Assembly: GCF_030866805.1 (NCBI RefSeq)
Contig: NZ_CP133019.1
Location: forward strand, 1,798,001-1,862,000
Origin: Microbacterium terrisoli
GTDB lineage: Bacteria > Actinomycetota > Actinomycetes > Actinomycetales > Microbacteriaceae
Direction: 5' to 3'
Length of the DNA: 64,000 nucleotides
Shown piece by piece: positions 1-7,016 of this stretch. Position 1 is the first letter of the stretch; each line of letters begins with the position of its first letter. The position numbers and the translations under genes are program-made. The notes beneath the pieces are model-generated. The model worked only from the letters and a program-made list of their open reading frames with translations. It was not told the origin of the DNA and did no database searches.

Positions 1-123
1 ATCGACCTCGGTCCGGGCGCCGGACACGACGGCGGACGCGTCGTCTTCGAAGGGACGCCCGCCGACCTCGTCGCTGCCCGGTCGACGATCACCGGCGAGC
101 ACCTCGCGCAATACGTGGCGTGA
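1..123 (+). CDS. UvrA-type ABC ATPase, C-terminal end only
   Basis: The reading frame open at the left edge encodes the last 40 residues of a protein and ends at TGA 121-123. The segment DLGPGAGHDGGRVVFEGTP is the typical UvrA end, after the second ATPase site, where the enzyme reads 'DLGP.GG..GG.VV..GTP'. UvrA proteins recognise DNA damage and load UvrB. The tail stops about 20 residues after this motif, as in the short UvrA-like paralogues of actinobacteria, so it may be a paralogue and not the main uvrA. The body of the gene lies outside the window. Confidence 0.8.
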   Translation: MDLGPGAGHDGGRVVFEGTPADLVAARSTITGEHLAQYVA

Positions 124-191
124 GCGGGCTGCTCGCCGTCGACTATCACCGGCTCGCGGACGCCCGGCACGCTCGTTCACCAGAAACGCCG

Positions 192-205
192 ATAATGCAC
201 ATTAT
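192..205. promoter_or_regulatory. AT-rich inverted repeat between uvrA-like gene and sulfatase
   Basis: ATAATG and CATTAT form a perfect 6-bp inverted repeat around a 2-nt centre, in an A/T-rich patch that stands out in this GC-rich region. The two flanking genes converge on it, so a promoter role for either is unlikely. It could be a regulator half-site pair left from another arrangement, or chance. No poly-T tract follows, so it is a poor terminator. Confidence 0.25.
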
Positions 206-253
206 GTCAGATCCAAGGTGACGTACGCGCGTGGCGGCTCCTCCCCTGACCGA

Positions 254-1753
254 TCAGGAGCTGCCGGTCGTCGAGTCCAGCTTGGCCATCACCTGATTGA
301 TTGTGAACGAGGCGGCCTCCTGCCGCGCGGGGAACTCCCGGAGCGTGTCCAGCATCCGGGCGACGTACGCCTGCGCCGGCACGAAGAGGAAGATGTGGTC
401 GAGCACCCAATCCCAATAGGTGTTGGCAGTGATGTCGGCACGTTCGAACGGGTCAGTGCGTAGGTTGAACAGCTTCGGGAACCTGAGTTCGATGTAGGGC
501 TCCTGCCATACCTGCAATGTCCCGATCGCGCGCTGCTCGAGGAACACCAGTTTCCAGTTGTCGAATCGCAGCGCGGTGAGGTCGCCGTCGTCCGAGACGT
601 AGAAGAAGTGCCGCCGTGGGCTCGCGTCTGCTACTCCGGTGATGTATTCGAGTTGGTTGTGGCCGTCGAGATGCACCTTGAACTTGGTGCCATGGAGTTC
701 CGTGCCTGCCCTGAGCCGATCTGCGATGTCCTCATCCCCCACAGCTGCGAGCAGGGTGACGAACCAGTCGTTATGACTGACGATCCCGTTGAGTGACGTG
801 CCGGCCGGGATCCGTCCCGGCCAGCGGACCATCGCGGGAACGCGGTACGCGCCCTCCCAGTTGGAGTTCTTCTCATTGCGGAAGGGAGTCATTCCCGCAT
901 CGGGCCAGCTATTCATGTGCGGGCCGTTGTCCGTGGAATACATGACGATGGTGTTGTCTGCGAGGCCGAGCTCATCGAGCAGGTCGAGCAGGCTCCCCAC
1001 GAGGTCGTCGTGATCGAGCATCGTGTCGTGGTACTCGGACTGCCACCGCCCCGCTCGCCCCTTGCTCTCCTCCTTCGGGTGCGTGCGGAAGTGCATGTGG
1101 GTCGAGTTGAACCACACGAAGAACGGCGTGTCATCCTTGGCCTGCCGACGGATGAAGTCCGCGGCAGCATCGCGGAACTCCTCGTCTGCCGTCTCCATGC
1201 GCTTCTTCGTCAGCGGACCGGTGTCGTCGATGCGCTGTGTCCCGTCCTCGTTCGCCCAAGAGTGGATGACGCCGCGGGGACGAAACTTCTCACTGAACCC
1301 CGGGAACTCCTCATCCGTGGGGTAGTCGGGATGCTCAGGCTCCTCCTCCGCATTGAGGTGGTAGAGGTTCCCGAAGAACTCGTCGAAGCCGTGCACGGTC
1401 GGCAGATGCTCGTCGCGGTCGCCCAGGTGATTCTTCCCGAACTGACCTGTCGCGTAGCCGTGGTGCTTCAGGGCGTCGGCGATCGTGGGATCCTCGGCCT
1501 GCAATCCGAGCTTCGCGCCCGGCATGCCGACCTTCGTAAGGCCGCTGCGATATGGATTCTGTCCGGTGATGAAGGCGGCTCGCCCCGCGGTGCAACTCTG
1601 CTCGCCGTAGTAATCGGTGAATTTCACCCCCTCGTGCGCGATCCGATCGATGTTCGGCGTCCGGTAGCCCATCAGGCCGTCCGAATAGGTGCTGAGGTTC
1701 GCGATGCCGATGTCATCGCCCCAGATAATCAGTATGTTCGGCTTGTCAGGCAT
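254..1753 (-). CDS. Sulfatase (arylsulfatase family)
   Basis: A 499-residue type I sulfatase, which hydrolyses sulfate esters. The N-terminus PDKPNILIIWGDDIG carries the metal-binding Asp pair. The motif SCTAGRAA matches C-x-A-x-R, whose Cys must be converted to formylglycine by a maturase that is not encoded nearby. Further expected pieces are STDNGP and a G(K)NH motif (GQFGKNHLGD). The ATG at 1753 is chosen because GAGGAA lies 7 nt upstream in the sense direction; the in-frame extension to 1810 lacks such a site. No signal peptide is visible, suggesting a cytoplasmic enzyme. The substrate cannot be read from sequence. It lies alone, convergent with the uvrA-like gene. Confidence 0.88.
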   Translation of the reverse strand: MPDKPNILIIWGDDIGIANLSTYSDGLMGYRTPNIDRIAHEGVKFTDYYGEQSCTAGRAAFITGQNPYRSGLTKVGMPGAKLGLQAEDPTIADALKHHGYATGQFGKNHLGDRDEHLPTVHGFDEFFGNLYHLNAEEEPEHPDYPTDEEFPGFSEKFRPRGVIHSWANEDGTQRIDDTGPLTKKRMETADEEFRDAAADFIRRQAKDDTPFFVWFNSTHMHFRTHPKEESKGRAGRWQSEYHDTMLDHDDLVGSLLDLLDELGLADNTIVMYSTDNGPHMNSWPDAGMTPFRNEKNSNWEGAYRVPAMVRWPGRIPAGTSLNGIVSHNDWFVTLLAAVGDEDIADRLRAGTELHGTKFKVHLDGHNQLEYITGVADASPRRHFFYVSDDGDLTALRFDNWKLVFLEQRAIGTLQVWQEPYIELRFPKLFNLRTDPFERADITANTYWDWVLDHIFLFVPAQAYVARMLDTLREFPARQEAASFTINQVMAKLDSTTGSS

Positions 1754-1814
1754 GCTCGTTCCTCGCTTCATTGACGCAGACGGACCGTACATCCGCACGG
1801 GCCAAGCCAATCAT

Positions 1815-2165
1815 TCACGGCGATCGATTCGCAGGGCACCTCATACCCAACGGGTGAGGCCGGGAGATAGGCGTGCGACCCGTACGCAACCATCGGGCGA
1901 TCGACAAGCGACCTGATCGAGGAGGGAAATCGTGATTCTCGAAAGTGGACGGATGGTCGACCGCAGGTGGGACGCACCGTGAGCGCCGACATCGCACTCG
2001 GCTCGTGGCGTCCGTCCGCGGAGACCGCGGGGTACACCGTGGTGAGCGTCGAACGCGACTGGAGCAGCATCTTCCCGCCGATCCGGCAAAGCCGCGCCGC
2101 GTGCCCTTGAGCGTGATCACGTCGTCGGAGGCGGCCGCAGGATGATCGTCCACTGTCCACGTCAT
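1815..2165 (-). pseudogene. Frameshifted, unrecognised gene coupled to the hydrolase
   Basis: An ATG at 2165 overlaps the stop of the upstream hydrolase as ATGA, the usual signature of translational coupling in this genome. From there about 30 codons have strong G/C third positions (starting MTWTVDDHPAAASDDVITLK). Near position 2070 the coding signal moves to another frame and continues for about 40 more codons (through LLQSRSTLTTVYPAVSADG). This is best read as a small gene broken by one frameshift. I do not recognise the family. Downstream, to 1754, no coding signal is convincing. The 408-nt gap between sulfatase and hydrolase holds only this relic. Confidence 0.45.
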
Positions 2166-3169
2166 CCGCCTATGTGCACAGGCCCCTGCACGAAGGGTGC
2201 GCCGTCGGTGGATGCCGCGTCTGCCGCGCGGTCGCGCAGGAAGGCCGCGACCGTCGGAAGGTACATCGGCGCGAGCTGAGCTCGTCTGGGAATGCCCTGC
2301 TGCGGTCCGGCGATGAACAGCCCGTGATCGGCGCGCGGGAAGACCGCGAGGCCGTTGCGCGGGTTCTGTGGCAGGTGCTCCGCGAACGCCGCGACGCTCG
2401 CGGCGACCGGGATCAGGGCGTCCGCTCCCCCGAACAAGGCGAGCACAGGGCAGCTGACGCTCGGCATCACGGTCGTGGGATCGAAATCCATCACTCCGCG
2501 CAGGAACCGCAGGAGTTCGACAGTGTCATACGGGAACCGCACGGTGTCGTACCAGGATTCGCCGGCGTATCGTGCCTGCTCGGTGAGGATCTCGCGTTCC
2601 GTGTCGCCCCGTCGCAGGCGGTCCAACCGCTCCTGGACCCATGCCATGGCTTGTGCGATGGATGCCGCATCATGCCCGGCCGTGCGAAGGGCCACCGCCA
2701 GCCGCTCGTGCTCCTGTGCGGCTGGGGTCGTGCCCGGCCCGGAGTCGCAGATGACGAAGTCCACGGCATCCGGCTCCAACGATGCTGCCAGCAGCGCCAC
2801 CCACCCGCCCTGACTGATGCCGTACAAGCCCACCGGCTCACCGGCGGTCGCCGGATGGGAGCGCAGGACCTCGAGCGCGGCAAGGGACTCGCGTGCGCGG
2901 TCCTCCAGTGTCTGATCCAGCCAGTGTCCGGGCGACCCGCCGCACCCCGGCTTGTCGTGACGCAGCACGATCGCACCCGCCTCGACCAGCCACTGGGGCA
3001 GACTCCCCCAGTGATGTCGGTCGCCGTCGCCCGAGCCGTCGATCAGCACGAGACCCGGCCGCGGCGCGTTCGAGGTGTGTGGGGCGCTGATGATCGCTGC
3101 CAGTTCTCCGACCGGCGTGGGAACGGCCGTCTCCACTTCGGTGACCGGCGTTGTCACATCGAGGCTCAT
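2162..3169 (-). CDS. Alpha/beta hydrolase (dienelactone hydrolase/peptidase S9-like)
   Basis: A 335-residue alpha/beta-hydrolase-fold enzyme. The nucleophile elbow GISQGGW places the catalytic Ser at about residue 119; HDKPGCGGS is the oxyanion/lid-side turn, and the final His lies in RADHGLF near residue 295. LVLIDGSGDGDR precedes, as in esterases of this group. The start codon overlaps the stop of the ArsR gene by 4 bp (ATGA), so the two are co-translated and the hydrolase is a likely target of that regulator. The substrate is unknown. No signal peptide is visible. Confidence 0.85.
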   Translation of the reverse strand: MSLDVTTPVTEVETAVPTPVGELAAIISAPHTSNAPRPGLVLIDGSGDGDRHHWGSLPQWLVEAGAIVLRHDKPGCGGSPGHWLDQTLEDRARESLAALEVLRSHPATAGEPVGLYGISQGGWVALLAASLEPDAVDFVICDSGPGTTPAAQEHERLAVALRTAGHDAASIAQAMAWVQERLDRLRRGDTEREILTEQARYAGESWYDTVRFPYDTVELLRFLRGVMDFDPTTVMPSVSCPVLALFGGADALIPVAASVAAFAEHLPQNPRNGLAVFPRADHGLFIAGPQQGIPRRAQLAPMYLPTVAAFLRDRAADAASTDGAPFVQGPVHIGG

Positions 3170-3723
3170 GACGTGCCCTCACCTTCTGCGGTGGGTGCGG
3201 GCGTGCCGGCCAGCAGCACCCGGACGAAGCGAGAGCCTTCCGGCCGACGGGTCGTGTCGGTGAGTCGTGCGATGTACGGCTCGAGCACGGCGGCGAGGTG
3301 TTCGCGGACGTCGTCGAGCTCCGCGCTGGTCAGCGGCAGAGATGCCCCGGTGACGAACGCGGCCTCCCGCCATGCCGACGGCTGGCCCGCGCGCTCGCCC
3401 TGCCATGCGATGACCTTGTCTGCTTCGCGCTGGATGAAGACCCGCTCGAGTTCCCCAGCTGCGGGGCTGGCGCCCGACCAGCTCTGTCGCACCTCTGTCA
3501 GACGCCACGGGTTCTCGCGGCCGTCCTCGCTCACCGGGGCCTTCTCGACGTACCCGTATTTTGCCAGCTGCCGCAGGTGATACGAACAGCTTGCCTGCGT
3601 CGATCCCAGGCGACGCGCGCTCTCTGCGGCCGTGAGGGCACCCGCAGTGCCCAGTAGCTCGATCAGATCGAGCCGAAGGGGGTGCGCGAGCGCCCGCAGC
3701 GCCTGCGGGTCCGTGATCTCCAT
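3166..3723 (-). CDS. ArsR-family winged-helix regulator
   Basis: A 185-residue protein with an N-terminal winged helix (about residues 1-75): LRALAHPLRLDLIELL, then the recognition region STQASCSYHLRQLAKYGYVE, typical of ArsR/HTH_20 proteins. The roughly 110-residue C-terminal part has no metal-site cysteines that I can see, so it probably senses a small molecule or works through protein contacts. It starts directly behind a strong promoter and is probably leaderless. The first gene of an operon with the hydrolase, it is probably autoregulated through the inverted repeat in its promoter. Confidence 0.85.
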   Translation of the reverse strand: MEITDPQALRALAHPLRLDLIELLGTAGALTAAESARRLGSTQASCSYHLRQLAKYGYVEKAPVSEDGRENPWRLTEVRQSWSGASPAAGELERVFIQREADKVIAWQGERAGQPSAWREAAFVTGASLPLTSAELDDVREHLAAVLEPYIARLTDTTRRPEGSRFVRVLLAGTPAPTAEGEGTS

Positions 3724-3728
3724 ATGCC

Positions 3729-3772
3729 AAAGATACCTTTGAGATAAGGAATGTCAAGCATCTCTTTGGTAT
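3729..3772 (-). promoter_or_regulatory. Strong promoter and operator of the ArsR-hydrolase operon
   Basis: On the minus strand, TTGACA (3757-3752) and TATCTT (3734-3729) are separated by exactly 17 nt, close to the sigma70/SigA consensus. The ATG at 3723 begins 5 nt beyond the -10 box, so transcription would start at or next to the start codon. Two imperfect inverted arms, 3733-3745 and 3760-3772 (ATACC...GAGAT against its complement, 10 of 13 matching), flank and overlap both hexamers, as expected for an ArsR operator that blocks RNA polymerase. Confidence 0.7.
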
Positions 3773-3803
3773 TCGGCCGAGCCGAGCTGTACGCGACCGC
3801 GGG

Positions 3804-4856
3804 TCACCCGAAGTCTGCGGTGACGGTGCGGGTGAGTCCGTCGAGTCGAACGGCACCGCCGTGCGGGAGGATCCACTGCGGACGAGTGTGCCCGAACGGC
3901 ACCCCGACGCACACCACCGCATGGGGGTTGTACCGGGTGACTTGCGCGATGATCGCCTCGCGCTGCGCGACGCGCAATCGCGCACGTTCTGCGGCCGGTG
4001 GAACAGGCGAATACAGCTCGCTGACCACGGGACGGGCCACGAGCACGCCGGCGACCGCGCCGAGCACACCCCGCTCCCCCAGTGCCTGCATCCACCCCCG
4101 CACACGATCAGCGGTGGGCAGTTCTTCGCTCGTCTCCAGAAGCAGGATCGCCCCCTCCAGATCGTCGGCCTCGGGCATACGACCGGCGATGGCGATCTGA
4201 TCGATCACTTCGAGGCATCCACCCCATGTGCGCCCCTCGACGATCTTCTGCGGCCCGGCCCAGACCCACGGCTCGGTCGGCTCTCGCAGACCGAACTCGG
4301 TCAGGGCACGGGGATCGGTCCAGGCGATCCCGAAGTCCTCCGACTCGCCGGGCTCGGTCAGCTCGATGCGGCCGCCCTCGAACAGCGCCGCCCGCAACGA
4401 TGCGAGGTGGATGTCGTCGATGCCGGGGCCGGCGCCCAGATGCAGCTGCGTCGACCCACCGTGATAGCTGGGCACGCCCAGGCTCCACAGCAGGTTGTGC
4501 AGATTGGTGTTGTCGCTGAATCCCACGAAGGGCTTCGGGTTCTGGGCGAGCACATCCGCGTCGATGTGCGGGATGACGGTGACCTGGTCATCGCCGCCGA
4601 TGGTGGCCAGCACCGCTGTGATCGTCGGGTCGGCGAATGCCGCCGTGACATCGGCGGCGCGCGCCGCTGAGCCGGCGCCGAGCTGCCGCGTGGTCGGATA
4701 CTCGACCGGAACGAGACCCGTCGCTTCACGCAGGCGCTGCATCGCCTGCTCGTGCAGTGCCTCTGACGCCGCGGGGGCGGCGAAGGCCGGGGACAGCACG
4801 GCGACGCGGTCGCCGGGTGTGGCCTTGGGAACGGTCTGGAACTGCGCGGGTGCCAT
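3804..4856 (-). CDS. S66-family peptidase (LD-carboxypeptidase/MccF-like)
   Basis: A 350-residue protein of the S66 serine peptidase family, which includes murein LD-carboxypeptidases and the microcin C immunity enzyme MccF. The motif FVGFSDNTN puts the nucleophilic Ser at residue 114, after the conserved TIGGDDQ stretch; ILLLETSEE and VPFGHT carry the expected Glu and His of the triad. The length fits the MccF-like subgroup with the SDNTNLHN motif. It may recycle peptidoglycan peptides or detoxify peptidyl-nucleotides; the sequence does not decide. The start ATG at 4856 is preceded by TGTAAT and 6 nt, suggesting a leaderless transcript; a GTG one codon upstream is also possible. Confidence 0.85.
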   Translation of the reverse strand: MAPAQFQTVPKATPGDRVAVLSPAFAAPAASEALHEQAMQRLREATGLVPVEYPTTRQLGAGSAARAADVTAAFADPTITAVLATIGGDDQVTVIPHIDADVLAQNPKPFVGFSDNTNLHNLLWSLGVPSYHGGSTQLHLGAGPGIDDIHLASLRAALFEGGRIELTEPGESEDFGIAWTDPRALTEFGLREPTEPWVWAGPQKIVEGRTWGGCLEVIDQIAIAGRMPEADDLEGAILLLETSEELPTADRVRGWMQALGERGVLGAVAGVLVARPVVSELYSPVPPAAERARLRVAQREAIIAQVTRYNPHAVVCVGVPFGHTRPQWILPHGGAVRLDGLTRTVTADFG

Positions 4857-4938
4857 CACACGATTACACCAGAACGGCCGTCGAACTCTCGACGCAGGTG
4901 GTGCGGCGCCGCTCCCCCGGCTCCCTGGGAGGAGGGCG

Positions 4939-5023
4939 TAGACTCTCGGCCGTGCATTCGTGGATTCACCGCCCCGTCGGGCGTCAGGAGGTCGCAGGCG
5001 CGCTACGCGCCGGCGCGAGATGA
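4939..5023 (+). other. Candidate leaderless 23-residue ORF
   Basis: TAGACT at 4939-4944 is followed after 7 nt by a GTG (4952) that opens a 23-codon frame ending at TGA 5021-5023. The geometry matches the leaderless promoters of neighbouring genes. Third positions are only moderately G/C. It lies 82 nt upstream of the FBP-domain gene and could be a leader peptide, a small protein or a chance frame after a promoter for the downstream gene. Confidence 0.3.
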
Positions 5024-5105
5024 CCCTGCCCCGCAGCGCTGACGCCTACGCGTTCAGCGCGGCGTGCCGCACCTTCATCCCTCTTCGACAGAAAGCATCT
5101 TCCTC

Positions 5106-5597
5106 ATGCACGCCCTCACTGAGAAGGACGTTCGCACGTCCTTCGTCAACGCTTCGCAGCGCGAACGCGGCAGCCTCACGCTCCCGCCCGGCTTCTCGGA
5201 CCTTGACTGGGACAGCCTGCATTTCCTGGCGTGGCGCGACCCGAAGATCGCTCCATTCGGCTATCTCGTGGTGCCCATCGGCGACCGACCCGTCGGCGTC
5301 ATGCTGCGCGAGTCCGAGCAGCGCACGCGCACGCGCCCGCAGTGCTCGTGGTGCGAAGACGTGACTCTGCCCAACGACGTCGTCTTCTTCGCCGCCAAAC
5401 GGTCCGGCCGTGCCGGGCGCAACGGCGACACGGTCGGAACCCTCGCCTGCGCCGGGTTCGAATGCGCGCACAACGTGCGCAAGCTCCCGCCGCTGGCATA
5501 CCCGGGATTCGACCGCGACGCCGCCCGGGACCGCCGCATCGCGGCGTTGCGGGGGAACGTCACGGAGTTCGTCCGCGACATCCGCGACGGCCGCTGA
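5106..5597 (+). CDS. FBP-domain protein with C-terminal treble-clef zinc finger
   Basis: A 163-residue cytoplasmic protein matching the actinobacterial FBP (EF-G-binding-type) C-terminal zinc-finger family. Two cysteine pairs are visible, CSWC at about residue 84 and C-x4-C in ACAGFECAHN about 40 residues later, which would bind one zinc ion. In related proteins this domain binds elongation factor G and is linked to fusidic-acid protection; whether this protein does so is inference. The ATG at 5106 is chosen because homology-like sequence begins there; a GTG at 5064 would add 14 atypical residues. Confidence 0.72.
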   Translation: MHALTEKDVRTSFVNASQRERGSLTLPPGFSDLDWDSLHFLAWRDPKIAPFGYLVVPIGDRPVGVMLRESEQRTRTRPQCSWCEDVTLPNDVVFFAAKRSGRAGRNGDTVGTLACAGFECAHNVRKLPPLAYPGFDRDAARDRRIAALRGNVTEFVRDIRDGR

Positions 5598-5672
5598 CGG
5601 CGCACCTGTCGGTCGCGGGCCGGGCACGGCGAGGCAACTACGCTGGAAGCACTTGACCCGATCGGACTTCGC

Positions 5673-7007
5673 GTGACCTTGACCCCTGTCTCCCCGACGC
5701 CGGTGTGGCGCGCATGGGTCATCTGGGGCGTGGCCGTGGCCGGATACGTGCTGGCTGTGACCAATCGCACGTCTTTGGCGGCGGTCGGAGTGGACGCCGC
5801 GCACCGATTCGATGCGGATGCCTCAACCCTGTCGATGTTCGCCGTCCTGCAGCTGGCCGTCTATGGCGCCATGCAGCTGCCGATCGGCATCATGCTCGAC
5901 CGGCTGGGTACCCGCCCGATCATCGCGAGCGGCATGGTGCTCATGGCGGTCGGGCAGCTGACGATGGCCCTGTCTCCCAACGTCGGCATCGCGATCGGCG
6001 CGCGCATGCTCATCGGTGCCGGTGACGCGGCGATCTTCCCGAGCGTGCTGCGCATCGTGGCCACGTGGTTCCCCGCCCAGCGGGGGTCTGTCATGGTGCA
6101 GCTGACGGGCATCGTCGGGCTCACCGGTCAGCTGATCGCCATCGCGCCACTGGCGGCCCTCGTGCACGCCACGACCTGGACGATCGCGTTCGGCTCGATC
6201 GCTGGACTGTGCCTGCTGTTCGCCGTGCTGCTCGTGCTGGTCGTGCGCAACCACCCGCCGAACGTCACCTCCGATGTGTCGGTGAACACCGACACCGGCG
6301 CGATCAGGGTGGTCACCTCCACGGCCGACACACGCATCGGCCTGAAGGCGACGTGGGCGAACCCCGGCACGCGTCTGGCCTTCTGGTCGCACTTCACCAC
6401 CCCGTTCTCGGGGACGGCGTTCATCATGCTGTGGGGCATCCCGTTCCTGACCGCAGGCGAAGGACTGTCGTCCGCCGAGGCGGCCGGCGTGACCACCGTC
6501 TACATCGTGGTGGGAATGGCGCTCGGGCCCATCATGGGCACGCTGTCGGGCCGCATGCCCAATCACCGCTCGCGTGCTCTGGTTCTTCCCACCGTGGTGC
6601 TGCAGCTGGTGGCCTGGCTGCTGGTCATCGCCTGGCCGGGCCCCGCCCCACTCTGGCTGCTGATCGCGGTGGCGGTGGCGATGGGCACGGGAGGGCCCGC
6701 GTCGATGATCGCGTTCGATCATGCGCGTACGCACAATCCCGGCCACCGCCTGAGCACCGCGAGCGGCATCACGAACACAGGCGGGTTCATCGCCGGGCTG
6801 ATCGCGATCTTCCTGATCGGGGCCGCGCTCGACCTCCAGGGTGCCGGCACGCCCGAGACCTATACGCTCAGCGCCTTTCGTCTTGCGTTCCTCACGCAGG
6901 TGCCGCTGTGGCTGGTCGGCGCGTTCTTCATCGTGGTCGAGCGCAAGCGCACCCGCGTGCAGATGGGGATGGACGCTCCGCGATCGCCGTCTCGACGCGC
7001 ACGATAG
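5673..7007 (+). CDS. MFS transporter
   Basis: A 444-residue major facilitator superfamily permease with about 12 hydrophobic segments. The loop after TM2, GIMLDRLGTR, is the MFS signature between TM2 and TM3. The N-terminus (WGVAVAGYVLAVTNRTSL) resembles nitrate/nitrite- and sugar-acid-type MFS proteins, but the substrate cannot be assigned. It starts at GTG. The C-terminus is basic and cytoplasmic (ERKRTRVQ). The following gene begins 9 nt after the stop but carries its own promoter box. Confidence 0.85.
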   Translation: MTLTPVSPTPVWRAWVIWGVAVAGYVLAVTNRTSLAAVGVDAAHRFDADASTLSMFAVLQLAVYGAMQLPIGIMLDRLGTRPIIASGMVLMAVGQLTMALSPNVGIAIGARMLIGAGDAAIFPSVLRIVATWFPAQRGSVMVQLTGIVGLTGQLIAIAPLAALVHATTWTIAFGSIAGLCLLFAVLLVLVVRNHPPNVTSDVSVNTDTGAIRVVTSTADTRIGLKATWANPGTRLAFWSHFTTPFSGTAFIMLWGIPFLTAGEGLSSAEAAGVTTVYIVVGMALGPIMGTLSGRMPNHRSRALVLPTVVLQLVAWLLVIAWPGPAPLWLLIAVAVAMGTGGPASMIAFDHARTHNPGHRLSTASGITNTGGFIAGLIAIFLIGAALDLQGAGTPETYTLSAFRLAFLTQVPLWLVGAFFIVVERKRTRVQMGMDAPRSPSRRAR

Positions 7008-7010
7008 TCT
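7005..7010 (+). promoter_or_regulatory. -10 box of a leaderless transcript for the DUF2087 gene
   Basis: TAGTCT lies 6 nt before the ATG at 7017 and overlaps the end of the preceding MFS gene (stop at 7005-7007). No Shine-Dalgarno sequence is present between the box and the start codon. A good -35 hexamer is not evident. Confidence 0.5.
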
Positions 7011-7016
7011 CGACGG

